A stretch of 64,000 nt of DNA from Mycobacterium sp. E787 (GCF_001668725.1 NZ_LZKL01000016.1:1-64000); one strand, 5' to 3'; shown: positions 44,869 through 54,151, counted from the stretch's first letter. Notes: generated from the sequence alone by a model not told the origin. Program-made: numbers and translations.

Positions 44869-45951
44869 TTACGCGAAGCACACCACGCTGCGCGCCCCGC
44901 GGCCCGCCTTCATATCCGCGAACGCCGCCTCGACGTCGTCGATGCCGATCCGCCGCGTCACCAGCGCTTCCAGGTCGAGCTTGCCGCGTTGGGCGAGCTC
45001 GGCGAGTACCGGGATGTCGCGCGCGGGGTCGCTGGCGCCGTACACGCTGCCCTGGACCGTCTTGCCGTCGGCCATCAGCGACAGCGCCGGGAACGTCACC
45101 TCCTCCGCGATTCCGGCGGCCCCCACCAGGGTGACCTTGCCGCCGCGGCGGGTGGCCTCGTAAGCCAGCCGCATCGTGGCGGGCTTGCCGACCACCTCGA
45201 TCCCGTGATCGACGCCGGCGCCGCCGGTGAGGTCGCGCACCGCGGCGACGAGGTCGACCTCGCCGGCGTCGACGGTGTCGGTCGCCCCGTTGGCCGCCGC
45301 GGCCGGAAGTTGGCCGGCCACCCGGTCGGCGGCGATGATCCGCGCCGCGCCTGCCAGCCGCGCCCCCTGGATGGCGGCCAAACCGACGCCGCCGCAGCCG
45401 ATCACGAGCACGCTGTCCCCCGGCCGCACGGCCGCGGTGCGCATCACCGCACCGACGCCGGTGGTGACGCCGCAACCCAGCAGGGCGGCGTGGTCGAGCG
45501 GCAGCGACTCGTCGACCGGCACCACGGCCGCGGCCGGCAGCAGCGTCTCCTCGGCCAGCGACCCGACACCCATGCCCGGCCACACCGGGCCGGCGCCGCT
45601 CTCGGCGTAAGGACCGCCGTAGGCATGGTCGTAGCCGTGCACGCACAGCTGGGCCTCGCCGCGCAGGCAATGCGGGCAGGACCGGCAGGGCACGTTCCAC
45701 GTCAGCACGACGTGATCACCCGGGGCAACCGTGGTGACGCCGGCGCCCACCTCGGCGACGATCCCGGCGCCCTCGTGCCCCAGCGTCGACGGCAGCAGGG
45801 TCGGGATGGAGCCGTCGCGCAGCGACAGGTCGCTGTGGCACACGCCGCTGGCGCGCAGCCGCACCCGTACCTCGGTGTTGCCGAGGGGCCGCAGCGCGAG
45901 CTCCTCCACCGCCGTGGGCTGCCCGACCTCGCGCAGCACGATGGCTTTCAT
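44869..45951 (-). CDS. Zinc-dependent alcohol dehydrogenase (MDR family)
   Basis: 360 residues. Oxidises an alcohol to an aldehyde or ketone with NAD-type cofactor. The catalytic zinc site is in SGVCHSDLSLRDG and LGHEGAGIVAEVG; the structural zinc Cys cluster is CRSCPHCLRGEAQLC; the cofactor motif is VIGCGGVGLAAIQGA, with an acidic strand end (IIAADRV) that favours NAD. ATG 45951 gives the usual MKAIVLREVG start. Divergent from the aldehyde dehydrogenase gene with 74 bases between, so one control region can serve both. Confidence 0.94.
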   Translation of the reverse strand: MKAIVLREVGQPTAVEELALRPLGNTEVRVRLRASGVCHSDLSLRDGSIPTLLPSTLGHEGAGIVAEVGAGVTTVAPGDHVVLTWNVPCRSCPHCLRGEAQLCVHGYDHAYGGPYAESGAGPVWPGMGVGSLAEETLLPAAAVVPVDESLPLDHAALLGCGVTTGVGAVMRTAAVRPGDSVLVIGCGGVGLAAIQGARLAGAARIIAADRVAGQLPAAAANGATDTVDAGEVDLVAAVRDLTGGAGVDHGIEVVGKPATMRLAYEATRRGGKVTLVGAAGIAEEVTFPALSLMADGKTVQGSVYGASDPARDIPVLAELAQRGKLDLEALVTRRIGIDDVEAAFADMKAGRGARSVVCFA

Positions 45952-46025
45952 CGGACCAAAAATGTGATCGGCGTCATAGCGACCTACGATGGCTGGACAA
46001 CCGGACCGGGTCAAGGGAGACGGTG

Positions 46026-47525
46026 ATGACGGGGTCAACGACGATCACGCAGAACAGCCAAACTGCCGATGACGAGCCGATGCTCACGATCGGCGGCAAG
46101 CAGCAGGTCGGCGCGGCCGGAAGCTACGCCGTGCACAATCCCGCGCGGCCGGCCGAGGTCGTGGGCCACGCCCCGGCCGCCGACCGCCCCCAGCTCGACG
46201 CCGCGGTGTCGGCCGCGAGGCGGGCCGCAGCCGGATGGCGGGCGCTGGGCGTCGCCGAGCGGGTCGCCGCCCTCATGGCCGCGGCGGCGACCGCCGCGGA
46301 GGGGCTGGCCGCCCGCGACGGCGCGCGGCTGTACACCCGCGAGCACGGAAAGGTGTTGAGCGAGGCCAACTTCGAGATCAGCACCGGCCCGGGCCTGGCC
46401 GCGCTCATCGGGTCGATGGCCGAGGCCGCGGTGGCGCCCGAGCAGGTCGACCCGAATGCGCCCTACCCACGCCTGCATCGGGAGCCGTTCGGCGTGGCCG
46501 CGCTGGTGTTGCCGTTCAACTGGCCGCTCGCGCTGACGATGACCAAGCTCGCGTCGGCGCTGAGCGCGGGCAACACCGCCGTCGTCAAGGTGCCGCCCAC
46601 GTGCCCGCTGGCGGCGCTGCGGCTCGCCGGCGCTTTCGCGGAGGCGCTGCCGACGGGCGTGGTCAACGTGCTCTCGGGCCCCAGCAGCGAGCTCGCCCAG
46701 GCGCTGGTCACCCACCCGGGCGTCGACCTGATTTCGCTGACTGGCGGCGTCGCCACCGGGCGCTCCGTCATGGCGGCCGCGGCCGCGCGCCTGACGCCGG
46801 TGCTCCTCGAGCTCGGCGGCAACGACGCCGCGATCATCGCCCCCGACATCGAGGTCACCGACGAGCTGGTCGAGCGGCTGGTGACGGCGACCTACACCAC
46901 CGGCGGCCAGGTCTGCATGGCGATCAAGCGGCTGTACGCGCCCGCGGCGCAGGTCGGCGAGCTGGCCGAGGCGGTGCTCGCGCGCTGCGAGAAGGAGGTG
47001 GTCGGCGACGGCCTCGCCGCCGAGACCACGCTCGGCCCGCTGCACACCGCCGCCGGCCGCGACCGGGTCGCCGCGCTGGTCGGCGAGGCCGAGGCCCGGG
47101 GCGCGACCGTGCGCACCGGCGGACGCATCCGCGACGAGGACGCCGACTCGGGTGGCTACTTCGCTTTGCCGACCGTCGTCACCGACCTGGCCGCGGACTC
47201 GCGGCTGGCCACCGAGGAGCAGTTCGGCCCGGTGCTGCCGATCTTCGGCTACGACGACATCGACGACGCCGTGACCGCCGCCAACGCAACGGAATTCGGC
47301 CTCACGGCCTCGGTCTGGACGGGCGACGACGCCCTGGCCGACCGGATCACCGGCGAGCTCGTCGCGGGCACGGTCAGCGTCAACTGCCACGGCCTGGCCG
47401 CCCAGGACCCGCGCCTGCCGTTCGGCGGGTGCGGCCAGTCCGGCCTTGGCCGCGAGCTCGGCGTCGACGGCATCCGCGCGTTCACCCAGCCGCGCACGTT
47501 CGTCCGGCACCCCGTGCCGAGTTAG
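46026..47525 (+). CDS. Aldehyde dehydrogenase
   Basis: 499 residues. Oxidises aldehydes to acids with NAD(P). The catalytic Cys is in TTGGQVCMAIKRL and the general-base Glu in LLELGGNDAAI; FNWPLALTMTKLASALSAGN is the conserved core segment. GTG 46023 and ATG 46026 are both usable; GGAGACGG lies directly upstream. Together with the divergent alcohol dehydrogenase and the P450-ferredoxin pair it would finish a hydroxylation-to-acid route. Confidence 0.93.
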   Translation: MTGSTTITQNSQTADDEPMLTIGGKQQVGAAGSYAVHNPARPAEVVGHAPAADRPQLDAAVSAARRAAAGWRALGVAERVAALMAAAATAAEGLAARDGARLYTREHGKVLSEANFEISTGPGLAALIGSMAEAAVAPEQVDPNAPYPRLHREPFGVAALVLPFNWPLALTMTKLASALSAGNTAVVKVPPTCPLAALRLAGAFAEALPTGVVNVLSGPSSELAQALVTHPGVDLISLTGGVATGRSVMAAAAARLTPVLLELGGNDAAIIAPDIEVTDELVERLVTATYTTGGQVCMAIKRLYAPAAQVGELAEAVLARCEKEVVGDGLAAETTLGPLHTAAGRDRVAALVGEAEARGATVRTGGRIRDEDADSGGYFALPTVVTDLAADSRLATEEQFGPVLPIFGYDDIDDAVTAANATEFGLTASVWTGDDALADRITGELVAGTVSVNCHGLAAQDPRLPFGGCGQSGLGRELGVDGIRAFTQPRTFVRHPVPS

Positions 47526-47537
47526 CGAACCTTCGAG

Positions 47538-47565
47538 TGTGCACTGAAGGCTTTGAATGTGCACT
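47538..47565 (+). repeat. Short direct repeat TGTGCACT
   Basis: TGTGCACT occurs at 47538-47545 and again at 47558-47565, a 20-base period, 13 bases after the aldehyde dehydrogenase stop. The core GTGCAC is palindromic. It may be a protein-binding pair or an intergenic repeat fragment. Confidence 0.35.
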
Positions 47566-47663
47566 CCGGGCCGAAAGCCCAGAACGCTCACTCGTGACGA
47601 AACCCCAGACGGAGTAAGCGTTGCGAAGGCGGCCGCATCCGAACATCTTGGGCCGCACAGCTT

Positions 47664-48140
47664 TTAAGGGCCGGCGAAATCCCCGACGGCGGTCATTTTG
47701 CCGCCGTTCCAGGCGGTGGCGAAGCCGGCCGTGGTGAAGGCACAGTTCAGGATGATCGAGCGGTGTGGGGGACTCCCCATCCACGCGTCGAGCGCGGCGC
47801 CCGGGGTTGCGGCGGACCCGGTGCCCCAGTAGACGATCTCACCGGTGTAGCCGGTCCGGGTGTAGCCCGCGTCCGCGATGCGCGCCTGTGGCGACGAGCC
47901 GTCCGATCCGATGTGCCCGTTCACACCGTGCGTGAGCATGTCGTCGGCGTGCCGCTGCGCGGCCGAGGTCAGGCGCGGGTCGTCGCCGATCCCGCACGTC
48001 GGGCGAAGCCGGTTGACGCCGCTGTACACGGCGGTCGCCGAATCGTCCGGGCCGGCAACAGCGCCGCTGGCCGTGCCGAGAATCGTGATGAGCACAGCGC
48101 AGCTCGAGAAGAAGGCGACGATCTTCGCTTTCCTCGTCAT
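47664..48140 (-). CDS. Secreted CAP (SCP/PR1-like) domain protein
   Basis: 158 residues with a signal peptide (KIVAFFSSCAVLITILGTASGAVAG). The CAP domain shows its His and acidic ligands in RHADDMLTHGVNGHIGSDG, GYTGEIVYWG and the final WMGSPPHRSIILN, with two Cys (RPTCGIG, LNCAFT) able to form a disulfide. Mycobacterial CAP proteins are exported and their role is unclear; lipid binding or wall association has been suggested. ATG 48140 is used. The stop is 138 bases from the convergent aldehyde dehydrogenase. Confidence 0.88.
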   Translation of the reverse strand: MTRKAKIVAFFSSCAVLITILGTASGAVAGPDDSATAVYSGVNRLRPTCGIGDDPRLTSAAQRHADDMLTHGVNGHIGSDGSSPQARIADAGYTRTGYTGEIVYWGTGSAATPGAALDAWMGSPPHRSIILNCAFTTAGFATAWNGGKMTAVGDFAGP

Positions 48141-48298
48141 AGTGCCTCTTGCCCACCGCTCACTTCGCTGTTGCCAGCAAACAAAGCCTAATCAGCTTGG
48201 CTCGTGACGGGTTGAGAATCGCGATTCCGGTTGCGAGGTCGACACCGTGCGTTCGGCGCCCCTTGACGCTGCCGGATGGCGGTGGGAGAACTGGCGGT

Positions 48299-49438
48299 AT
48301 GGCTCGCATCGTCGACTCCGACCAGCACCTCTACGAGAGCCGTTCGCTGTGGACCGACCACATCGACCCCGCCGCCCGCGCCGACGCGCTGAACCTGGTC
48401 GACGACGAGTTGGGCTACACCTGGCTGAGCTGGCGCGGCGCTCCGCTCGCGCTCGCCGACGTCCACCTGCCCGGCAACACCGCATCCTGCGGCGAGCACC
48501 GCAACCGTCGCCGGGCCGCCGAGCCGGCCGCCTATCGGTACGACGAAGCGTTGCCCGCCGCCTACTGGGAGCCGGGGTCGCGGCTTCGCTGGCTCGACGA
48601 TGCGGGACTCGACGAGGCGGTCCTGTTTCCCAATTTCGGCCTGCTCTGGGAGCGCCACCTGTCGCCGTCCCTTCCGGCGATGACCGCGAACATGGCGGCG
48701 TGGAACCGGTGGTGTGCCAACGTGCGAACGGACGGCGGTGGGCGGCTGCATCCGGTGGCACATCTGACACTGCGCGATCCGGAGTGGCTCGAGGCCGAGC
48801 TGGATGTGTTGGCGCGCTCCGGCATCACGCTGGCCATGGTCGCCGCGGGGCCGGTCGACGGGCGGGAACTTTCCCATCCCGAGCACGACCGGATCTGGTC
48901 GACATTCGTCGACCACGCCGTCACGCCGGTGTTCCACGTCGCGGATCAGGTACGGGTCTTGGACGATTGCTGGTACCACGACGATCCGGCGCAGGACCTG
49001 GTGCCCGCCACCGAAGCCGTATTTCTCTGGGTCCCACCGGCATTGGCGTTGTCCGACCTCATCCTGCACGGGGTCTTCGACCGTCATCCCGGTCTGCGCT
49101 TCGGGGTGGTCGAGCTCAGCTCCGCCTGGGTCCCGCAATTTCTGCTGATGTTGGACGGTGCGTTCGACTTCACCACCAAGCTCAACGGCAGGCCCACAAC
49201 GAACCTGGCGCGGCGACCGAGCCAATACTTCCTCGACCACGTTCGGGTGTCCTCCTTCTCCTACGAGAACCCCAAGCAGCTGGCCGAGCTGACCGGCGAC
49301 GTGTTCATGTTCTGCAGCGACTATCCGCACTCCGAGGGCACGGCGACGCCGCTGAACGACTACGGGAAGATGGGCTGCCGGGAGCCGGAAATGCCCGGCC
49401 TCTTTCACGCCAACGTCGACTCGCTGCTGAACCGATGA
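48299..49438 (+). CDS. Amidohydrolase family 2 (ACMSD-like) metal-dependent hydrolase
   Basis: 379 residues. The amidohydrolase-2 barrel starts MARIVDSDQHLYE with the metal Asp-x-His pattern, has VTPVFHVADQVRVLD and HPGLRFGVVELSSAWVP in the middle, and ends with the metal Asp in FMFCSDYPHSEG. Such enzymes act as decarboxylases or hydrolases on aromatic or related acids. A close superfamily relative lies at 57692-58882. The ATG at 48299 follows GGCGG; the frame is open upstream but has no coding character. Confidence 0.88.
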   Translation: MARIVDSDQHLYESRSLWTDHIDPAARADALNLVDDELGYTWLSWRGAPLALADVHLPGNTASCGEHRNRRRAAEPAAYRYDEALPAAYWEPGSRLRWLDDAGLDEAVLFPNFGLLWERHLSPSLPAMTANMAAWNRWCANVRTDGGGRLHPVAHLTLRDPEWLEAELDVLARSGITLAMVAAGPVDGRELSHPEHDRIWSTFVDHAVTPVFHVADQVRVLDDCWYHDDPAQDLVPATEAVFLWVPPALALSDLILHGVFDRHPGLRFGVVELSSAWVPQFLLMLDGAFDFTTKLNGRPTTNLARRPSQYFLDHVRVSSFSYENPKQLAELTGDVFMFCSDYPHSEGTATPLNDYGKMGCREPEMPGLFHANVDSLLNR

Positions 49439-49510
49439 CGCCCCTATTCCGCCATTCACCTGGGCAGACATTGGTTAAACCGCGGCGACCTGGTTACTCT
49501 CACTTCTGTC

Positions 49511-51106
49511 ATGTCAGGCGATGGTGCGGCGGGTTCGCCGACGGGCGGGCCCCGGCATCGCTCGCGCGGCAGGCACCGCATTCCGGGTGGAGTGAAGGTG
49601 CTCGCCGCGCTGATATCGACGGCCGTGATTGCCGTCACCGCCATCGGGTGGATCACCTACCGCGCCGCGACGGCCGGCATCACCACGTCCGAGGCGCTGT
49701 CCGGTGAACCCGCCTCGGCCGGAAGCGATCAGAACATCCTGATCATGGGGCTGGACAGCCGCCGCGACCAGCACGGCCGGCCGCTGGCGCCCGAACTTTA
49801 CGATGCGCTGCACGCGGGCAACGAGGACTCCGCCGACGGCGATGCCGACGCGCTGATCGTCGTGCACCTGCCCGCCGGCGGCGCCCCCGCGACGGCGATC
49901 TCGATCCCCCGCGACGACTACGTGGATCTGGCCGGATGCCAGGGCTCGGATTGCCGCGGCAAGGTCAAGCAGGCCTACAGCTTCGCGTATCAACGCGTGA
50001 TGCAATCCGGTTCGTCCTCCACGGCAGGCCAGGACCCCGCGGCGAAGGAACAGGCCGCGAGGGAGGCCGGGCGCAAGGCCGAGATCGGCACGGTCCGGCG
50101 CCTGCTGCAGATCCCGATCGACCACTTCATCGAGGTCACCCTGGTCGGGTTTTTTCAGCTCGCCCGCGTCGTCGAACCCATCACGGTGTGCCTGAACGAG
50201 GACACCTCGGACCGCTACTACTCGGGCGCGGACTTTCACAAGGGCACCCAGCAGATCAGTGCGTCCCAGGCGATGGCATTCGTGCGCCAACGCCGCGACG
50301 CCAACGACGCGGCGTTCACCGACCTCGACCGCAGCCGCCGCCAGCAGGCCTTCCTCGTTTCGGTGGTCAGCGCTCTCCGCCATGGCGGGGTGTTGTCATC
50401 CCCTGGCCGGCTGCGCGCCCTGCTCGACGTCGCCAAGCAAAACGTCGCCGTGGACGCCGGTTTCGACCTGGACGAGTTGGTGCGTGACGCTTCGGCATTC
50501 CCCGACCGGCCGGTCGCGCTCTACACGCTGCCGGTCACCGAGTTCGGCAAAATCTCCGACGGAGAAGACGTCAACTTCATCGACGTGTCCACCATCCGCT
50601 CCATCGTGCACAGCCTGGTGGCCGCCGATTCGCCGGCGACGAGCCCCCTCAACACGGCCGCCGAGACGGCCGAAGCCGGGCAGCCGGCGGTGGGCGGCGT
50701 CGTGCTCGACGTGGTCAACGCGTCGGGCCAGCAGGGCGAGGCGGTGCACCTCGAAAAGCTCTTGGCGACAGGGCGATTCGACAAGGGCAACGTCAGCACC
50801 GCCGACTCCACGAGCCGAACGAGCAGCATCGCCTACGGGCCCGGTGCGCAGGCGGCCGCCGACGAACTCGGCGACGACTTCGGCATCACCGCGACCCCAT
50901 CGGACAGCGTCGCCCGCAACACGGTGCAGTTGACCGTCGGCACCGACTACTCCCGGTTCGACAGCCCCAATCGGACGTCGGAATCACCGACCACGACGTC
51001 CGCGGTCCCCGTCACCACCGTGCCGGCCACCGGCACCGGCACGCAGGAACCGGCACCCACCAACCTCACGCGCATGGCCGCCGACGGCATTCCGTGCGTC
51101 AAATGA
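49511..51106 (+). CDS. LytR-CpsA-Psr (LCP) family cell-wall polymer transferase with LytR_C domain
   Basis: 531 residues: a basic cytosolic tail, one transmembrane helix at about 24-47 (VLAALISTAVIAVTAIGWITY), an LCP domain (ILIMGLDSRRDQ, DALIVVHLP, SIPRDDYVDL, AYSFAYQ, FRQLRR-type AMAFVRQRRDANDAAFTDLDR) and a C-terminal LytR_C domain (VVLDVVNASGQQGEAVHLEK to about 470), then a Pro/Thr-rich tail. LCP proteins join arabinogalactan or similar polymers to peptidoglycan outside the membrane. The Asp and Arg residues that bind metal and pyrophosphate are present. Mycobacteria have several paralogues. Confidence 0.93.
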   Translation: MSGDGAAGSPTGGPRHRSRGRHRIPGGVKVLAALISTAVIAVTAIGWITYRAATAGITTSEALSGEPASAGSDQNILIMGLDSRRDQHGRPLAPELYDALHAGNEDSADGDADALIVVHLPAGGAPATAISIPRDDYVDLAGCQGSDCRGKVKQAYSFAYQRVMQSGSSSTAGQDPAAKEQAAREAGRKAEIGTVRRLLQIPIDHFIEVTLVGFFQLARVVEPITVCLNEDTSDRYYSGADFHKGTQQISASQAMAFVRQRRDANDAAFTDLDRSRRQQAFLVSVVSALRHGGVLSSPGRLRALLDVAKQNVAVDAGFDLDELVRDASAFPDRPVALYTLPVTEFGKISDGEDVNFIDVSTIRSIVHSLVAADSPATSPLNTAAETAEAGQPAVGGVVLDVVNASGQQGEAVHLEKLLATGRFDKGNVSTADSTSRTSSIAYGPGAQAAADELGDDFGITATPSDSVARNTVQLTVGTDYSRFDSPNRTSESPTTTSAVPVTTVPATGTGTQEPAPTNLTRMAADGIPCVK

Positions 51107-51173
51107 CAACGCGCTGAAGCATTGAGAGTCCGGAACCCGGAGCTCATGAGCCAGTGACCCGCAGCGTGGGCGA

Positions 51174-51947
51174 CTACACGAACGACAGACCCAGAAGGAG
51201 CAGTGCGAGCGCGACTTCGGGCCCGTTGGCCTGTACGTCGGGAATGATGCCGCCGACCTCGAACCCCGTCGGGACGCTGAGCGGCGGGTTCCCACCGGCC
51301 GTCACGGTGACCGTGAGGGGCTGAAGGGGAGCCAGCAACCCACCAAAGGGAATGTTGAGCGCCACCGACTGCACGCCCGGAATCGACCCCGGCAACGGTA
51401 TGGATACCGGGGCCTGGCCATAGAGGATCGCGCTCCCGACGCCGGGGCCGACGTCGGCGAGCGCCGCCATGGCCGCCGCCTGGTCCCCAGCCTGCACGGC
51501 ATTGACGAACACCGTCGCGCTCTGGCCTAGCGCCCCGGTCGCGGCGACCACCGGGCCCGCCAAATCGAGGGGCAGTTCGATCTCCTGAAGACCGCTGCCC
51601 TCGAATGCGGACAGGAATTCGCCGCCGATGGACTGGACGACGCCGCCGGACGCGGCGACAGCCGTGTTGGTGATCTCGGTGCCGAGATACGAAGCCGCGC
51701 CGGTTCTCAGCAAGTTCGTGAACTCGGTGTGGAACGCCGCAGCCTGGGCATTGAACGCCTGATACTCCCGGGCGTGGCTGGAAAACAGCGAGGCGATCCC
51801 CGCCGACACCTCGTCGCCCGCGGCAGCCACCAGGTTGGTCGTCGGACGCACCGACGCGGCGTGGGCGGCGGTCAAGGCCGAGCCGATGTTCTCCAGCTGC
51901 CCGGCCGCCTGCCCAACAAATTCCGGCACGACCGTCACAAAGGACAT
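51174..51947 (-). CDS. PE-family protein with unique C-terminal domain
   Basis: 257 residues. The N-terminal 95 residues are a PE domain (MSFVTVVPEFVGQAAGQLEN, then HAREYQAFNAQAAAFHTEF with the YxxxD/E-like export region). The rest is a non-repetitive hydrophobic domain, not PGRS, ending in a short hydrophobic tail (VALALLLLGLSFV). PE proteins are ESX-secreted mycobacterial surface or outer-membrane proteins. Two ATGs are present; the second, at 51947, is correct because AGGAG lies six bases before it and directly abuts the first. No PPE partner is next to it. Confidence 0.9.
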   Translation of the reverse strand: MSFVTVVPEFVGQAAGQLENIGSALTAAHAASVRPTTNLVAAAGDEVSAGIASLFSSHAREYQAFNAQAAAFHTEFTNLLRTGAASYLGTEITNTAVAASGGVVQSIGGEFLSAFEGSGLQEIELPLDLAGPVVAATGALGQSATVFVNAVQAGDQAAAMAALADVGPGVGSAILYGQAPVSIPLPGSIPGVQSVALNIPFGGLLAPLQPLTVTVTAGGNPPLSVPTGFEVGGIIPDVQANGPEVALALLLLGLSFV

Positions 51948-52124
51948 AGCCATCTCCTAGCCCGACAGCGATCTCGAGGAAAAGCCTACCGCGGGGCGGG
52001 CTTTCGGTCCCGGGTTCCGCGAAAAGGGACCGCCCACATGAGGGTCGACGGCAGCGTGCCCATATCGGCGGTTCGCCTGCGGTGCAAGGCGTTTGCGGTC
52101 CCCATGCAAATGGGGAAACCCGGG

Positions 52125-52130
52125 TACAGT
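52125..52130 (+). promoter_or_regulatory. Candidate -10 of a leaderless transcript
   Basis: TACAGT with seven bases before the GTG at 52138. No ribosome site precedes that GTG, so transcription starting on it as a leaderless mRNA, common in mycobacteria, would explain the arrangement. Confidence 0.35.
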
Positions 52131-52137
52131 GGTCCGG

Positions 52138-53664
52138 GTGGCCGTCGCCCCGTCCAATGAGCGGATGATCGCCGGGGTCGCGGCCGCGTCCGTCTCGCTC
52201 GGGGTGGCCCAGTTGGTGGGCATCACGTTCGGTGCGCGGGCCGATGCGCGTGCCGCCATCGGCGCGGTCGCGGTCGACCTGACACCGGGACCCGTCAAGG
52301 AGTGGGGGATTCAGACCCTCGGTTCCCTGGACAAGCTTTTCGTGGCCGTCGTGGTGCTGGTGGCGATCGCCGCGATCGCCGCGATCGGCGGGACCCTCGA
52401 GACCCGCCGCCGACCGCTTGGCAGCGCCGTGATCGCCGCGGCGGGCGTCCTCGGGTGCATTGCGGTGCTGTCGCGGCACGGTGCGACGGCACTCGACACG
52501 ATCCCCACCGTCGCGGGCGCCGCCTGCGGTGTGGCGACGCTGCGCTGGCTCACCCGCCGGTTCTGGCCCGGCACGGAAGACGAGGGCGAGCCGGATGCCG
52601 GCAGGCGCAGGTTGGTCATCTACGGACTGCTCGGGTTCGGAGTGGTGAGTGGCGTCGCGGGCGCGGTCATCACGCGGATGGTGCATTCGGTGGCCGCCGA
52701 CCGCACCGGCGTCGCGCTTCCCCGGCCGCGCACGCCGGCGCAACCGATACCCGCCGGCGTGCAACCGAACGGCGTTGCGCTGCCACGGTTTATCACCCCC
52801 AGCGCCGACTTCTACCGGGTGGACACCGCGCTGGTCGTTCCCCAACTCAGCCACCGCGACTGGCGGCTGCGCATTCACGGCATGGTGGACCACGAAGCCA
52901 CCTACACCTTCGACGACCTCGGCCGCTTCGACGCCGTCGAAACGGTGACGACGTTGACGTGCGTGTCGAATCCCGTTGGTGGGGACCTGGTTTCGACCGG
53001 TGTGTGGACGGGCTACCGGCTGACCGATCTGCTGGCGGCGGCCGGCGTGCACGCGGACGCCGACATGGTGCTCTCGACGTCGATCGACGGGTTCACCGCC
53101 GGGACGCCGGTGCAGGCGCTCACCGACGGCCGGGAAGCGGTCCTGGCCGTCGGTCTCAACGGTCAGCCGCTGCCGGTCGAGCACGGCTACCCGGCCCGAT
53201 TGGTGGTGCCCGGGCTGTACGGGTATGTGTCGGCCACCAAATGGGTCGTCGATTTGGAGCTGACCCGCTTCGACAGGGCCCAGGCGTACTGGACGCGGCA
53301 GGGCTGGGCAGCGCGTGCACCCATAAAGACCGAGTCGCGGATCGATGTGCCGAAAGACGGCCAGCAGGTTCCGGTGGGGCCCGTGGTGTTCGGCGGTGTC
53401 GCATGGGCGCAGAATCGCGGCGTGCGCGCGGTGGAGGTCCGCATCGACGACGGCGGGTGGCAGCCGGCGCAACCGGGCGCGGCCTATTCCAACGAGACGT
53501 GGCGGTTGTGGAGCTTTCCCTGGCAAGCGAAAAGCATTGGGAAACACACCATTACGGTGCGCGCCATCGACAACACCGGAGCCACGCAGACGGCGGATCG
53601 GGTTGGTCCCGTGCCCGACGGCGCCACCGGTTGGCACACGGTGCAGTTCACCGTGCAGGCGTGA
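52138..53664 (+). CDS. Membrane-bound molybdopterin-dependent oxidoreductase (sulfite oxidase family)
   Basis: 508 residues. Five predicted transmembrane helices fill the first 190 residues (for example LFVAVVVLVAIAAIAAIGG and YGLLGFGVVSGVAGAVI). The outer domain is of the sulfite oxidase type: FYRVDTALVVPQLSHRDWRL, a molybdenum-ligand Cys 275 in TLTCVSNPVGG, VVPGLYGYVSATKWV, and a C-terminal dimerisation domain with VFGGVAWAQNRGVRAVEVRIDDG. It probably oxidises or reduces a sulfur compound in the periplasm. The start is unsure: GTG 52129, GTG 52138 and earlier codons are possible. Confidence 0.88.
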   Translation: MAVAPSNERMIAGVAAASVSLGVAQLVGITFGARADARAAIGAVAVDLTPGPVKEWGIQTLGSLDKLFVAVVVLVAIAAIAAIGGTLETRRRPLGSAVIAAAGVLGCIAVLSRHGATALDTIPTVAGAACGVATLRWLTRRFWPGTEDEGEPDAGRRRLVIYGLLGFGVVSGVAGAVITRMVHSVAADRTGVALPRPRTPAQPIPAGVQPNGVALPRFITPSADFYRVDTALVVPQLSHRDWRLRIHGMVDHEATYTFDDLGRFDAVETVTTLTCVSNPVGGDLVSTGVWTGYRLTDLLAAAGVHADADMVLSTSIDGFTAGTPVQALTDGREAVLAVGLNGQPLPVEHGYPARLVVPGLYGYVSATKWVVDLELTRFDRAQAYWTRQGWAARAPIKTESRIDVPKDGQQVPVGPVVFGGVAWAQNRGVRAVEVRIDDGGWQPAQPGAAYSNETWRLWSFPWQAKSIGKHTITVRAIDNTGATQTADRVGPVPDGATGWHTVQFTVQA

Positions 53665-53679
53665 GGCACTACCGCAGGG

Positions 53680-53880
53680 TTATTTCGCCGAGAGCTTCCG
53701 CCAGCTGAATGCCGCGATCCCGATGCCGATCAGCGCCGTGATCGGGCCGATGATGGACCAGGTCGTGGTGTTGCTCATCGGGCTACCCCCGAGGACGCCG
53801 AATCCCTGCAGCGCCCAGATCAGGCCGAACAGCGCGATGATCAACCCGAACGCGAGCGTGACGACGAATGTCCTTTTCAT
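53680..53880 (-). CDS. Small membrane protein, two transmembrane helices
   Basis: 66 residues: MKRTFVVTLAFGLIIALFGLI then a short loop with GVLGGSPMSNTT, and a second helix SIIGPITALIGIGIAAFSW with a basic end. Simple two-helix hairpin protein without a family I recognise. The stop faces the oxidoreductase stop 15 bases away. Its ATG at 53880 lacks a strong ribosome site. Confidence 0.7.
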   Translation of the reverse strand: MKRTFVVTLAFGLIIALFGLIWALQGFGVLGGSPMSNTTTWSIIGPITALIGIGIAAFSWRKLSAK

Positions 53881-53902
53881 GAGGCGATGCTAGGCGCCCT
53901 GA

Positions 53903-54151
53903 CTATCGCGCGGTACGGATGACAAAGGAGTCGGTGTTCTCGTCGTATTCGACGGTTTCGTCCACGAACAGCTCGCCGACGGTGTGGCCGTCTTCGGCGA
54001 CCGCGAGGAAGGTCGCCTCCTCCGCGTCGTAGGTCACCGATCCCTGCACGAACATCGCCGCGACCTGGTGCCCGTCGGCCCCGAAGACGACCAGCTTCAG
54101 GCCGCCGGCGTCCTTGACGTACTGCGCCGCCTCGGCACGTGTGATGACCAT
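53903..54151 (-). CDS. Small hypothetical soluble protein
   Basis: 82 residues, acidic and rich in beta strand (VITRAEAAQYVKDAGGLKLV, GADGHQVAAMFVQGSVTYDA, ELFVDETVEYDENTDSFVIR). No function known to me. ATG 54151 is preceded by a GGAATTCC stretch, and open sequence upstream of it is not coding. It lies 23 bases before the small membrane gene on the same strand, so the two may be co-transcribed. Confidence 0.65.
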   Translation of the reverse strand: MVITRAEAAQYVKDAGGLKLVVFGADGHQVAAMFVQGSVTYDAEEATFLAVAEDGHTVGELFVDETVEYDENTDSFVIRTAR

